64,000 bases of DNA. It comes from Bacillus proteolyticus (GTDB lineage Bacteria; Bacillota; Bacilli; Bacillales; Bacillaceae_G). This document shows, piece after piece, positions 16,379-25,741 of the stretch (position 1 is its first letter; the number at the start of each line of letters is the position of its first letter). The DNA lies in NCBI RefSeq assembly GCF_001884065.1, contig NZ_MACH01000127.1:1-64000 (forward strand), written 5' to 3'. Both the position numbers and the translations under genes were made by a program. The notes beneath the pieces were generated by a model. The model had not been told where the DNA came from. It made no database searches and saw only the letters and a list, made by a program, of their open reading frames with translations.

Positions 16379-16786
16379 TTAATGACCACGATGTTTTTGC
16401 TTTGCCTTTTGTACTTTTATTAAACGCCTTCTTTGCTTTTCGGCTTCTCGTTTCTCTTTAGATTGCACTTTCTTTTCTTGTTTATGCAGTTCATAAGATA
16501 AGCTAATTGCCTCCTGCGCCTTTGTAAAACGTTTTACATTTACTTCTTTTGCTGCTTGTCGTATGATACGCTTTATATTTTTTGGACGCTGTTTTTCTTT
16601 AACTTCCACACCACATCTTGCAAAGTGCTGAAAATATGCTAACAGTGGACCATTTACAAATATAAGCACTTCTTCGTCTGACGGTTCCGTTCCAAAAATA
16701 TACCTCGCACCATACAATTTCCCTTTTTCTTTACATGTAATAATTCCTACAAAAAATTGACCATCATGATATACTGTCAACTCCAT
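16379..16786 (-). CDS. yjdF: YjdF family protein (DUF2992)
   Basis: A 135-residue protein: a folded N-terminal half (MELTVYHDGQFFVGII, YGARYIFG, FVNGPLLAYF) followed from about residue 60 by a very basic, helical, Lys/Arg/Gln-rich tail that looks nucleic-acid binding. The family is controlled by the yjdF riboswitch, and that RNA lies directly upstream here. Biochemical function is unknown; a role in handling toxic aromatic compounds has been suggested from the ligand of the riboswitch. Confidence 0.92.
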   Translation of the reverse strand: MELTVYHDGQFFVGIITCKEKGKLYGARYIFGTEPSDEEVLIFVNGPLLAYFQHFARCGVEVKEKQRPKNIKRIIRQAAKEVNVKRFTKAQEAISLSYELHKQEKKVQSKEKREAEKQRRRLIKVQKAKQKHRGH

Positions 16787-16792
16787 CGACAG

Positions 16793-16900
16793 CCCCTCCT
16801 AAAAAAACATTAGAAATACTGGACATCCCGGAGGGGAAGGTTACTGACATGAAATCATGCGTCTGGACTACCAACCAGAGCTGTGTTTTTGTATTTCTTT
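16793..16900 (-). promoter_or_regulatory. yjdF-motif riboswitch
   Basis: The reverse strand between the Nudix gene and yjdF reads AATACAAAAACACAGCTC, GGTTGGTAGTCCAGAC, GCATGATTTCATGTCAG and AACCTTCCCCTCCGGG, as in the yjdF RNA motif that binds azaaromatic compounds. CCCCTCC (plus positions 16830-16836) is complementary to the yjdF ribosome site GGAGGGG (plus 16793-16799), so the folded RNA can hide it. This points to control of translation. A TATAAT about 10 bases upstream of the motif may be its own promoter. Confidence 0.85.
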
Positions 16901-16908
16901 CATTATTA

Positions 16909-17373
16909 TTATATCTTTTTTTCCATAATTTTCATATATTCAGCAATCATTTTTTTATGCGATCCTACAATATAGTCCGGTAGTTCTGTTACTGGAAAGA
17001 ATTTAAGCTGAACCGCTTCTTCTTTATTCATAACAAAGTTCCCTTCATATTCATCGGTATAATAAGCCGTCGTTACAGATTGAAATTCATCACCGTTTGC
17101 TAATTTTGTAAAATAGTTCGCTCCAGAAAATACATTGATTAATCGAAGGTTCTTTACTTCTATTCCTGTCTCTTCGTATACTTCACGGTAAGCTGTTTCC
17201 TCTGGTGATTCACCAAGCTCCATTAACCCACCAGGCAGCCCCCATTTTCCGTAAGGCTCTGTTCTTTGCTGTAATAATACATATCCGCTTTCATTTATAA
17301 CGAGTACAACAGCACCAACTAAAATTAAAGGGCGATGACCAACTATTTTTCGTAATTCTTCTACATATCCCAT
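16909..17373 (-). CDS. Nudix hydrolase
   Basis: A 154-residue protein with a complete Nudix box, Gly49 to Ile71, in the order G-x5-E-x7-REVYEE-x-GI, preceded by KWGLPGGL. Such enzymes hydrolyse nucleoside diphosphates linked to another group, for example ADP-ribose or oxidised nucleotides; the substrate cannot be read from sequence. The start ATG 17373 follows GGGGGG. yjdF lies downstream but has its own leader. Confidence 0.92.
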   Translation of the reverse strand: MGYVEELRKIVGHRPLILVGAVVLVINESGYVLLQQRTEPYGKWGLPGGLMELGESPEETAYREVYEETGIEVKNLRLINVFSGANYFTKLANGDEFQSVTTAYYTDEYEGNFVMNKEEAVQLKFFPVTELPDYIVGSHKKMIAEYMKIMEKKI

Positions 17374-17442
17374 CGTATCCCCCCCTTTTCGTTGTCCACA
17401 CTATTGTATCATATGTATGAAACGACAAAATGCTTATATTTT

Positions 17443-18141
17443 TCATTTTTTTAACAAAATATTTATTTTATGTGTCTCATCTACTGTAGCTAACATAATG
17501 GATTCGACTTCTGCACTCTTCTCTAGAAATTCTCTCGCCCACTCTTCTGTTTTTCCTAATAAAGCAAGAACATCTTGCTGAACCCTCCCATCCTTTACTA
17601 ATACAAAAGAAACTGGAGCTTTTTTCCCCGCCACTTTAAGATCAAGCCGCGAAGCTGCTTCATATTCTGGATACTGAAATATAGAAACCACACCGCTCGC
17701 TTCCCACAATGCTAATTTAATCGTTTGAATATCGCTCACATTTCGCATGCGAAGTTCCGAAAATAAATATTCCACCGTAATTCTCGCTTTTTTCAAGTTG
17801 CTAAAATCAATGGAACCATTGTGTATAAGAATAATAGGTGCAGGCTCTAAAAAACGTCTCCACCTATCCCATTTCAACATTAAAACAGAGCTTACAATAT
17901 GTAATACAACGAGTATGAACGTTGTAATCATTGAACCGAGTAATCCAACCTTTTCATCAGATAATGCGTTAGAAATATTCCCACCCAGCAATAACACTAA
18001 TACAACATCTAAAAAACGAAGTTGTGCAATGGACCTTTGCCCCATCGCTTTCGCAACAAGAATTAAAAATATATAAGCTATAATCGCTCGGATAACCCAT
18101 TCGCCATTAGAAAGATGCCGTGCTCCTTCAAAAATATGCAT
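17443..18141 (-). CDS. DUF421 / YetF-like membrane protein
   Basis: A 232-residue protein with three N-terminal membrane helices and a soluble YetF C-terminal part. Family marks are AKAMGQRSIAQLRFLDVV, LGGNISNALSD and EPAPIILIHNGSIDFSNLKKARIT. Several paralogues exist in Bacillus and some are sporulation genes; the role of this one is not known. ATG 18141 (MHIFEGARHLSNGEW) follows AAGGAG by nine bases and is preferred to the GTG at 18165. Confidence 0.85.
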   Translation of the reverse strand: MHIFEGARHLSNGEWVIRAIIAYIFLILVAKAMGQRSIAQLRFLDVVLVLLLGGNISNALSDEKVGLLGSMITTFILVVLHIVSSVLMLKWDRWRRFLEPAPIILIHNGSIDFSNLKKARITVEYLFSELRMRNVSDIQTIKLALWEASGVVSIFQYPEYEAASRLDLKVAGKKAPVSFVLVKDGRVQQDVLALLGKTEEWAREFLEKSAEVESIMLATVDETHKINILLKK

Positions 18142-18211
18142 AACTTTGCACTCCTTAAACGTCACAAACTACAATTCTGTCTTAGTTTGCAACGTTTAAG
18201 GGCATATATGT

Positions 18212-18250
18212 AAAAAAGCTGATTCGTTTTTAAACGAACCAGCTTTTTTT
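18212..18250 (-). terminator. Terminator of the RodA-like gene
   Basis: AAAAAAGCTG-A-TTCGTTT / AAACGAA-C-CAGCTTTTTT stem at the stop codon of the upstream-coded RodA-like gene. Confidence 0.85.
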
Positions 18251-19427
18251 ACTTAACTGAAAACATATATTTTTTATACGTTTTCCGTACCGATAATATG
18301 AGCCCCATCATAATCATATTTGAGAATAAGGAACTTCCCCCATATGATAAGAAAGGTAATGCGATACCTTTTACAGGCATTAATCCAACAATCATACCAA
18401 TATTTTGGAATATTTGAACCGTTAGTATTCCTATTGATCCAGCACATAATAATGTACCAAATAAATTATCAGCAGAATAACCGATAATAATTGTTCGATA
18501 TAGTAGTAATAGGAACAAGAACACAACTAACGCCGCTACTATAAATCCACCTTCTTCAGCAATTGTAGCGAAAATAAAGTCCGTGTGTTTCTCCGGAATA
18601 TAGACGCTCCCTTCACCGTACCCTTTACCTTCCATACCTCCACTACCTACAGCTAAAATCGATTGCTGCGTTTGATAGCCTTCATTTGCATTTTCAAATG
18701 GATCTAGCCAACCTATAATACGTGATTGTTGGTGAGGTTTTAACAGAGTAACTAATTTATTAAAGAAGAAATCTGGATATTTTACAAATATAAATATTAA
18801 TGTAGACAATATGGTCACCGGAATGACTGTACATATCGCAATTAATTTCTTTTGAATTCCTGACATAAATAAAATACATGCGATAGCTGCTGCATATAAG
18901 AACACCATTCCTGTGTCTGGTTGGCTATATACAACGGCCATAGGTGGAAGAGATACTAACATAATTTTCCCGACTAATTTCAAATCAGTTTGGAATGTCC
19001 GGGCCATATACTGAGCATTATGTTTCACCGCTAAACTGGCTATTATGAGTAGCAATGAAATTTTGAAAAACTCCGATGGCTGAATTTGTCCAGCTACTGG
19101 AAAAACAAACCATCTTTTTGCACCTAATTTTTCAGGTGTAAAACTGGAAACCGGTAGTATTTTCAAAAGAATAAGTGAACCAAACCCAGCGATATAAAGT
19201 GGCCAAGACAATTTTTGCCATTGATCTAAGTCGATGCTTGCAACAAGAAGTAACAATACAACCCCAATTATGTAGTTAACTCCCTGCTTCATAGCAAAGT
19301 TTGCATCTCCATACTGTCCAGTTTGCTGACTGCTATATATAGCGGCTATACTCGTAACACATAACGCAAACAAAATTAAAATTAATTTTACATCTAAACT
19401 CTTAAAAAACTCGGTACTTCTTTTCAT
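18249..19427 (-). CDS. SEDS family glycosyltransferase (RodA/FtsW-like)
   Basis: A 392-residue polytopic protein with about ten helices. SEDS marks are WFVFPVAGQIQPSEFFKISLL, YSQPDTGM, the loop GSGGMEGKGYGEGS followed by EKHTDFIFATIAEE, and GIALPFLSYGGSS near the C-terminus. SEDS proteins polymerise lipid II into glycan strands with a partner class B penicillin-binding protein. Several paralogues occur in the B. cereus group, so this one is not assigned to rodA itself. ATG 19427 follows AGGAGG by five bases. The gene is single. Confidence 0.88.
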   Translation of the reverse strand: MKRSTEFFKSLDVKLILILFALCVTSIAAIYSSQQTGQYGDANFAMKQGVNYIIGVVLLLLVASIDLDQWQKLSWPLYIAGFGSLILLKILPVSSFTPEKLGAKRWFVFPVAGQIQPSEFFKISLLLIIASLAVKHNAQYMARTFQTDLKLVGKIMLVSLPPMAVVYSQPDTGMVFLYAAAIACILFMSGIQKKLIAICTVIPVTILSTLIFIFVKYPDFFFNKLVTLLKPHQQSRIIGWLDPFENANEGYQTQQSILAVGSGGMEGKGYGEGSVYIPEKHTDFIFATIAEEGGFIVAALVVFLFLLLLYRTIIIGYSADNLFGTLLCAGSIGILTVQIFQNIGMIVGLMPVKGIALPFLSYGGSSLFSNMIMMGLILSVRKTYKKYMFSVK

Positions 19428-19740
19428 GACATCCTCCTGAAACATTGTTACAGCAAAATAAAAAACCAGGAGTCAACATTCTTCATGTTTTGACGACTGA
19501 TTACACATTATCTATAAAACACTTATATAGAATAACTCTCTTTTTCATACAATACAATATATTATACTACAGTTTCATCAGTAAGATTTGCCAAAAAAAT
19601 TATTCTTTTCTTATTTTATATCTATATACCATATATCAGCAATGTATTTTCGTAAATTCCTAATACATAATCGTCCATTGTAAGATTACTGGGAAAAGTG
19701 TTGTACATATAGTAGGAGCAGAAGAAGAAATAAGATGATA
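19428..19740. other. Intergenic region upstream of the RodA-like gene
   Basis: About 310 AT-rich bases between the RodA-like start and the bkdB terminator. Apart from likely promoter sequence for the minus-strand gene no reading frame with a ribosome site or strong RNA structure was seen. Confidence 0.4.
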
Positions 19741-19765
19741 AAAAGCTCGCCTAAGCGAGCTTTTT
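19741..19765 (-). terminator. Terminator of the bkd operon
   Basis: AAAAGCTCGC / GCGAGCTTTT stem two bases past the bkdB stop, T-rich on both sides. Confidence 0.9.
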
Positions 19766-19766
19766 A

Positions 19767-21083
19767 TTAATATATAGACGTATTATTTTCTGACGTGTTT
19801 TCTAAAATTTCTTTTACACGTCCTAAGAACTTACCACAAATTAAACCATCAAGTACACGATGATCAAGTGATAAACATAAGTTAACCATGTCACGAGCAC
19901 CGAACATACCATTATCCATAATTACTGGTCGTTTTACAATTGATTCAACTTGTAAAATAGCCGCCTGTGGGTAATTAATAATGCCCATAGATTGAACAGA
20001 ACCAAATGATCCTGTGTTATTAATTGTAAATGTTCCGCCTTGCATTTCGTCCGCTTTTAACGATTTCGTGCGTACTTTTCCTGCAAGTTCTGTAATTTCA
20101 CGAGCGATACCTTTAATTGTTTTCTCGTCCGCTTGTTTAATTACTGGTACAAATAACTCTTCCTCTGTTGCAACAGCGATAGAAAGGTTAATGTCTTTCT
20201 TCTGAACGATTTTATCGCCAGCCCACATTGAGTTAATTTGAGGGTATTCTTTTAACGCTTGTGCAACTGCTTTTACGAAGAAAGCAAAGAACGTTAAGTT
20301 AAAGCCTTCACGCTTTTTAAAGTCGCCTTTAATTGAATTGCGGTATGACACAAGGTTTGTCACATCTACTTCAATCATCATCCAAGCATGTGGCGCTTCG
20401 TGTTTACTACGTAACATGTTCGCTGCAATTGCTTTACGCACACCTGTTACTGGAATTTCGATATCGCCAGGCATTGTTGGAACAGAAACTGGTTTCGCAG
20501 CTTCTACTTTTTGTGCTACCGGCGCTGCTTTTGGTGCTTCTGGACGCGCTTCTACTACCGCTGCTACAGCTTCCTCTTTTTTCGCACCAGCTTGCGGAAT
20601 ATTTCCAGATTCCACTAGCTTTAAAATATCTTTACGAGTAATACGTCCATTTGATCCTGTACCTTCTACTAGATCTAAATCAACATTATGCTCGCCCGCA
20701 AGTTTTAACACAGCTGGTGAAAAACGTGGTTTTCCATCAGTTGGTTGTTTCGCTTTCGGTGCTTTTTCAGGCGTAGTTACTTCTGCCTTTGGTTCTTCTT
20801 TCGTTTTTTCCTCAACAGCTGTTGCAGCTACTTCATCTGCGCCTTCTACTTGAATGACACAAACAACTTCACCTACTGCTAACGTATCGCCTTCACCAGC
20901 GATTAACTCTTTCACAATACCAGTGAAAGAAGATGGTACTTCTGCATTTACTTTATCAGTCATTACTTCTGCAAGCGGATCATACTTATTTACGTGATCG
21001 CCAACATTAACGAGCCATTTACTAATTGTGCCCTCTGTAACGCTCTCCCCGAGCTGAGGCATTGTAATATTTTCTACAGCCAT
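19767..21083 (-). CDS. bkdB: Branched-chain 2-oxoacid dehydrogenase E2 (lipoamide acyltransferase)
   Basis: A 438-residue E2 enzyme: lipoyl domain with the lipoylated Lys44 in TDKVNAE, an Ala/Pro/Glu-rich linker, a peripheral subunit-binding domain (FSPAVLKLAGEHNVDLDLV ... GRITRKDI, about residues 122-158), another flexible linker, and the acyltransferase domain ending with SLDHRVLDG. It passes branched acyl groups from E1 to CoA and forms the core of the complex. Last gene of the ptb-bcd-buk-lpdV-bkd operon, 15 bases after bkdAB. Confidence 0.96.
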   Translation of the reverse strand: MAVENITMPQLGESVTEGTISKWLVNVGDHVNKYDPLAEVMTDKVNAEVPSSFTGIVKELIAGEGDTLAVGEVVCVIQVEGADEVAATAVEEKTKEEPKAEVTTPEKAPKAKQPTDGKPRFSPAVLKLAGEHNVDLDLVEGTGSNGRITRKDILKLVESGNIPQAGAKKEEAVAAVVEARPEAPKAAPVAQKVEAAKPVSVPTMPGDIEIPVTGVRKAIAANMLRSKHEAPHAWMMIEVDVTNLVSYRNSIKGDFKKREGFNLTFFAFFVKAVAQALKEYPQINSMWAGDKIVQKKDINLSIAVATEEELFVPVIKQADEKTIKGIAREITELAGKVRTKSLKADEMQGGTFTINNTGSFGSVQSMGIINYPQAAILQVESIVKRPVIMDNGMFGARDMVNLCLSLDHRVLDGLICGKFLGRVKEILENTSENNTSIY

Positions 21084-21098
21084 GTATAGTCCCCCCGA

Positions 21099-22082
21099 TT
21101 AAAATTCCGCAAGTTCACGCATTGCTTTTTCAACTTTATCTGGATTTACCATAAAGAATTTTTCCATTGTTGGTGCATATGGCATTGCCGGTACGTCTGG
21201 GCCTGCAAGACGTGCGATTGGTGCGTCTAAATCAAACAGACAATTTTCAGCAATAATTGCTGCCACTTCACTCATAATGCTTCCTTCTTTATTGTCTTCT
21301 GTTACAAGAAGAACTTTACCTGTTTTAGAAGCAGCTTCAATGATTGCTTCTTTATCTAATGGATACACAGTACGTAAATCAAGAATGTGTGCAGAAATGC
21401 CATCTTGTGCTAATTTCTCAGCTGCTTGAAGAGCAAAGTGAACACATAATCCGTACGTGATAACAGTAATATCATCACCTTCACGTTTTACATCTGCTTT
21501 TCCGATTGGTAATACATAGTCATCTTCTGGCACTTCACCTTTAATTAAGCGATATGCACGTTTATGTTCAAAGAATAATACTGGGTCTTCATCACGAATT
21601 GCTGCTTTTAATAAGCCTTTTGCATCATATGGTGTAGAAGGGATAACAATTTTTAAACCCGGTTGGTTTGCAAACATCGCTTCTACAGATTGTGAATGAT
21701 ACAATGCACCGTGAACACCCCCGCCAAATGGCGCACGAATTGTAACTGGACAAGTCCAATCGTTGTTAGAACGATAACGAATTTTTGCTGCCTCAGAAAC
21801 AATTTGGTTTACTGCTGGCATGATGAAATCAGCAAACTGCATTTCAGCGATTGGGCGCATACCATACATTGCCGCACCAATTGCTACCCCAGCAATTGCA
21901 GATTCTGCAAGCGGTGCATCAAGTGCACGATCTTCACCAAATTGATCATATAAACCGTGTGTCGCTTTAAACACGCCACCTTTTTTACCAACATCTTCTC
22001 CTAAAACGAATACTTTCTCATCGCGTTCCATTTCTTCGCGCATCGCTAATGTAATAGCATCAATATAAGACATTACAGCCAT
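21099..22082 (-). CDS. bkdAB: Branched-chain 2-oxoacid dehydrogenase E1 beta
   Basis: A 327-residue E1 beta subunit. It starts MAVMSYIDAITLAMREEME and contains GEDVGKKGGVFKAT, the ADFIMPA(V)NQIVSEAAKIRYRS region facing the alpha subunit, and a C-terminal transketolase-type domain with LDLRTVYPLD. With BkdAA and thiamine diphosphate it decarboxylates the 2-oxoacids of Val, Leu and Ile. Gaps to its operon neighbours are 13-15 bases. Confidence 0.96.
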   Translation of the reverse strand: MAVMSYIDAITLAMREEMERDEKVFVLGEDVGKKGGVFKATHGLYDQFGEDRALDAPLAESAIAGVAIGAAMYGMRPIAEMQFADFIMPAVNQIVSEAAKIRYRSNNDWTCPVTIRAPFGGGVHGALYHSQSVEAMFANQPGLKIVIPSTPYDAKGLLKAAIRDEDPVLFFEHKRAYRLIKGEVPEDDYVLPIGKADVKREGDDITVITYGLCVHFALQAAEKLAQDGISAHILDLRTVYPLDKEAIIEAASKTGKVLLVTEDNKEGSIMSEVAAIIAENCLFDLDAPIARLAGPDVPAMPYAPTMEKFFMVNPDKVEKAMRELAEF

Positions 22083-22095
22083 GAAACGTTCCCCC

Positions 22096-23097
22096 CTATT
22101 CTGCGTATACGTGCTTCAATGCATCTTCAGGTGCTGCATACGGAGCATTTTCTGCATATTCTGTTGCTTCATTTACGATATGCATAATTTCGTCTAACAT
22201 TTGTTTTTCAAATTCCTCAGTTAACACGCCAGCTTCTTTTAAATAAGCTGCAAATGTTATAATTGAATCTTTTTTCTTTGCTTCTTCTACTTCTTCTTTA
22301 TCACGATAAACACGATCATCATCGTCACTAGAATGTGCTGTTAAACGATATGATACTGTTTCAATTAAAGTTGGGCCTTCACCACGTCGGCCGCGGTCTG
22401 CTGCTTCTTTTACAGCTTTATATACTGCAAGCGGATCATTTCCGTCTATTGTATATCCAGGCATACCGTAACCAATTGCACGATCTGATACGTTTTTACA
22501 TGCTAATTGTTTTTCAACCGGAATAGAGATTGCATATTTGTTATTTTCACACATGAAAATAACAGGTAGTTTGTGTACACCAGCGAAGTTTGCCCCTTCA
22601 TGGAAGTCACCTTGGTTTGAAGAACCTTCTCCAAATGTAACGAACGTTACTAAATCTTTCTTCTCCATTTTTCCAGCTAGCGCAATACCAACTGCATGTG
22701 GTACTTGTGTTGTTACTGGAGATGAACCTGTAACAATACGATTTTTCTTTTGACCGAAGTGACCAGGCATTTGACGACCACCAGAGTTTGGATCTCCAGC
22801 TTTCGCGAAAGCTGACAACATAAGCTCTTTAGCTGTCATACCAAACGCTAGTACAACACCCATATCACGGTAGTATGGTAATGCATAATCTTTCTCTCTA
22901 TCAAGAGCGAACGCTGCTCCAACTTGTGCAGCCTCTTGTCCTTGACAAGAAATTACGAATGGAATTTTACCTGCACGGTTTAATAACCACATACGTTCGT
23001 CGATTTTACGTGCAAGTAACATCGTACGGAACATTTCTAATACTTGCTCATCACTTAAGCCAAGCTCTTCATGGCGCTTTTCTTTTACTTCTGCCAT
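22096..23097 (-). CDS. bkdAA: Branched-chain 2-oxoacid dehydrogenase E1 alpha
   Basis: A 333-residue E1 alpha subunit. The thiamine diphosphate/Mg2+ motif runs from FGEGSSNQGDFHEG to NFAGVHKLPVIFMCENN, and the phosphorylation-loop equivalent SYRLTAHSSDDDD is visible. It follows lpdV by 27 bases. It catalyses the committed decarboxylation that yields isobutyryl-, isovaleryl- and 2-methylbutyryl groups, starters for branched fatty acids. Confidence 0.96.
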   Translation of the reverse strand: MAEVKEKRHEELGLSDEQVLEMFRTMLLARKIDERMWLLNRAGKIPFVISCQGQEAAQVGAAFALDREKDYALPYYRDMGVVLAFGMTAKELMLSAFAKAGDPNSGGRQMPGHFGQKKNRIVTGSSPVTTQVPHAVGIALAGKMEKKDLVTFVTFGEGSSNQGDFHEGANFAGVHKLPVIFMCENNKYAISIPVEKQLACKNVSDRAIGYGMPGYTIDGNDPLAVYKAVKEAADRGRRGEGPTLIETVSYRLTAHSSDDDDRVYRDKEEVEEAKKKDSIITFAAYLKEAGVLTEEFEKQMLDEIMHIVNEATEYAENAPYAAPEDALKHVYAE

Positions 23098-23124
23098 TTT
23101 TCATAACCTCCTAAATCCACATTT

Positions 23125-24546
23125 TTATGCGTGTAACGCTTTTCCATCTACAGCTAGTGCAGCTTCACCAATCGCCTCAGATAATGATGGATGCGGATGA
23201 ATTGTATGTGCTACTTCCCAAGGTGTTGCATCAAGTACTCTTGCAAGACCAGCTTCAGAAATCATATCTGTTACATGTGGTCCAATCATATGAACACCAA
23301 GAATGTCATTTGTTTCTTCATCAACTACAAGTTTTACAAATCCATCTGATTCTCCGTATACAAGTGCTTTTCCGATTGCGCGGAATGAGAACTTACCTAC
23401 TTTTAACTTATAGCCTTTTTCTTTCGCTTCTTGTTCTGTTAAACCAACAGAAGCAACTTCTGGACTGCTATATACGCATTTTGATACCATAGAGTAATCA
23501 ATTGGTGTAACTTCTTTCCCTGCAATATGTTCTACTGCAACAATTCCTTCATGAGAAGCAACGTGAGCAAGTTGTAAGCCACCGATTACATCTCCAATTG
23601 CGTAAATATGAGATTCTTTCGTTTGATAAAACTCATTTGTTTGAATGTATCCTTTTTCCACAACGATATCCGTATTCTCTAAACCAATATTTTGCGTATT
23701 GGCTTGTCTTCCTACAGATACAAGCATTTTTTCTGCTTTAAATTCTTTATTCTCACCGTTATGTTCAGCTTGAATTGTTACTCCATTATCTTTTACCAAT
23801 GTTTCTGGTAATACTTTTGCACCAGTCACCACTTTAATACCTTTTTTCTTGAACAGACGTTGCATTTCTTTTGAAACGTCCTGGTCTTCTAGTGGTAATA
23901 TCGTTTTTGCATACTCTAACACTGTAACTTCTACACCGAAGTCAGCAAGCATAGATGCCCACTCAATACCAATTACACCGCCACCAACGATAATGATTGA
24001 ACTAGGAAGCGTTTCCATTTTTAGGGCATGATCTGAAGACATTACATACTCTCCGTCTAACTCTAAACCTGGTAATGAATTTGGACGAGAACCCGTTGCA
24101 ACAAGTACATTTTTTGGAATTAACATTTCATTCTCTTCTCCACTTGCAAGTTCAACTGAAATTGTCCCTGGCATCGGAGAGAAAATAGATGGGCCAAGAA
24201 TACGGCCAATACCTTCAAACACATCAATTTTACCTTGTTTCATTAAATGTTGAACGCCTTTATGGAGCTGCGTTACAATCTTCTCTTTACGCTCTTGTAC
24301 TTTTGCAAAGTTTAGCTCTACATTACTTGCAATAACTCCGAACTCTTCGCTTTTTTTAGCAGTCGCGTATACTTCTGCACTACGTAAAAGAGCTTTACTA
24401 GGAATACATCCTTTGTGTAAACAAGTACCACCAAGATTTTCTTTTTCAACAAGTGCTGTTTTTAATCCTAGTTGTGATGCGCGAATAGCAGCAACATATC
24501 CACCTGTACCGCCGCCAACGATGACTAAATCATATTCTCTTGCCAT
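23125..24546 (-). CDS. lpdV: Dihydrolipoamide dehydrogenase (E3) of the bkd complex
   Basis: A 473-residue flavoprotein disulfide reductase. FAD-binding GGGTGGY is at residues 11-17, the redox pair is Cys42 and Cys47 in CLHKGC, a second GxGxxG (VGGGVIGIE) binds NAD near residue 182, and HPHPSLSE near the end carries the catalytic His-Glu pair. It reoxidises dihydrolipoamide on BkdB using NAD+. It starts four bases after buk stops, so the two are tightly coupled. Confidence 0.96.
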   Translation of the reverse strand: MAREYDLVIVGGGTGGYVAAIRASQLGLKTALVEKENLGGTCLHKGCIPSKALLRSAEVYATAKKSEEFGVIASNVELNFAKVQERKEKIVTQLHKGVQHLMKQGKIDVFEGIGRILGPSIFSPMPGTISVELASGEENEMLIPKNVLVATGSRPNSLPGLELDGEYVMSSDHALKMETLPSSIIIVGGGVIGIEWASMLADFGVEVTVLEYAKTILPLEDQDVSKEMQRLFKKKGIKVVTGAKVLPETLVKDNGVTIQAEHNGENKEFKAEKMLVSVGRQANTQNIGLENTDIVVEKGYIQTNEFYQTKESHIYAIGDVIGGLQLAHVASHEGIVAVEHIAGKEVTPIDYSMVSKCVYSSPEVASVGLTEQEAKEKGYKLKVGKFSFRAIGKALVYGESDGFVKLVVDEETNDILGVHMIGPHVTDMISEAGLARVLDATPWEVAHTIHPHPSLSEAIGEAALAVDGKALHA

Positions 24547-24550
24547 TATC

Positions 24551-25654
24551 TCAACCCCTAGCTACTGTTTGTTTTTCTCTTACAACATACTCTTTCGGCG
24601 CTTCTTCTTCACGTAATACACGAAGTGCTCCTTCTGCTAACGCTTCTAACTCATCTTCTCCTGGATGTACGATAACATCTGCAATCCAGTCCACTCGTTC
24701 TTTTATTTCATCGACAAGAATTTTACTGTATGCAAGTCCACCAGTTAATACGATTGCATCGATTTTCCCGTGAAGCACAGCACTAGCTCCGCCAATTTCT
24801 TTTGCAACTTGATATGCCATTGCTTTATAAATAAGAGTTGCTTCAGGATCACCTTTTTCAACCATTTGTTCTACTTTAATTGCATCATTTGTACCGATTA
24901 GACTTACAAGCCCACCTTGTCCGACAAGCTGTTTCACCATTTCGTCTCGGTAATACTCACCAGAGAAACACATTTCAACTAGCTGTCCTACCGGTACTGT
25001 ACCAGCACGCTCTGGGCTAAATGGTCCTTCTCCGTTTAAACCATTATTTACATCGATAACTTTACCTTTTTTATGAGCACCAACTGTAATACCGCCGCCC
25101 ATATGTGTAACTAATAAATTTAAATCCTCGTATTTGTGATTTAATTGGTCAGCTACTTTACGAGCAACTGCTTTTTGATTTAATGCATGGAAGATACTTT
25201 TGCGTTCCATACCAGCAATACCACTTATACGAGCAATCGGCTCCATCTCATCTACAACGACAGGATCCACAATGAATGCAGGAATATTTAATCCAGAAGC
25301 AATTTCATAGGCTAAAATGCCTCCGAGGTTTGAAGCGTGATGACCACTAAACCCATTTTTCAAATCTTCTAACATCGCATCGTTTACTGTATACGTACCG
25401 CCTTCGATTGGACGAAGTAATCCACCACGCCCACAAACAGCGTTTAATTTTGAAATGTTAATACCATGAGAATGTAGAACTTCTAAAATCGTTTCTTTAC
25501 GAAACTCATATTGGTCGATAATTCGCTTATATTTTCCAATCTGTTCTACGTCATGACGAATCGTTTCTTCTAGAACAGGTCTTTCATTATCAAAAACACC
25601 AATTTTTGTGGATGTACTACCTGGGTTAATAACAAGAATTCGATTTACAGACAA
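24551..25654 (-). CDS. buk: Branched-chain fatty acid / butyrate kinase
   Basis: A 367-residue acetokinase-family enzyme that moves phosphate between acyl phosphate and ADP. ATP-site motifs are NPGSTSTK at residues 10-17, [10 protein letters not shown] and [11 protein letters not shown] 25654 is taken as start: GGAGG lies eight bases upstream and the product [13 protein letters not shown] has the 367 residues I recall for the B. anthracis enzyme. Works with Ptb in acyl-CoA to acyl phosphate conversion. Confidence 0.93.
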   Translation of the reverse strand: MSVNRILVINPGSTSTKIGVFDNERPVLEETIRHDVEQIGKYKRIIDQYEFRKETILEVLHSHGINISKLNAVCGRGGLLRPIEGGTYTVNDAMLEDLKNGFSGHHASNLGGILAYEIASGLNIPAFIVDPVVVDEMEPIARISGIAGMERKSIFHALNQKAVARKVADQLNHKYEDLNLLVTHMGGGITVGAHKKGKVIDVNNGLNGEGPFSPERAGTVPVGQLVEMCFSGEYYRDEMVKQLVGQGGLVSLIGTNDAIKVEQMVEKGDPEATLIYKAMAYQVAKEIGGASAVLHGKIDAIVLTGGLAYSKILVDEIKERVDWIADVIVHPGEDELEALAEGALRVLREEEAPKEYVVREKQTVARG

Positions 25655-25680
25655 TGTTGCTACCTCCACTAATAAATTTA

Positions 25681-25720
25681 AAAGGAAGTGGAAACCTCAT
25701 AAGAGGTAACCACACCTTTT
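25681..25720 (-). terminator. Interrupted hairpin between bcd and buk
   Basis: Stem of three short helices, AAAGG / CCTTTT, GTGG / CCAC and CCTC / GAGG, in the 87-base gap between bcd and buk; the reverse strand then runs CCTTTTAAATTTATT. It may attenuate or stabilise RNA ends so that ptb-bcd is expressed above the rest of the operon. Confidence 0.4.
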
Positions 25721-25741
25721 GTAAAAGTTATATATGAATGA

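Noticed and set aside
20338-20853. 171-codon frame on the plus strand opposite bkdB
   Set aside because: It mirrors the Ala/Pro/Glu-rich linker of bkdB on the other strand, has no ribosome site and low-complexity Ser/Thr/Ala composition. It is a shadow.
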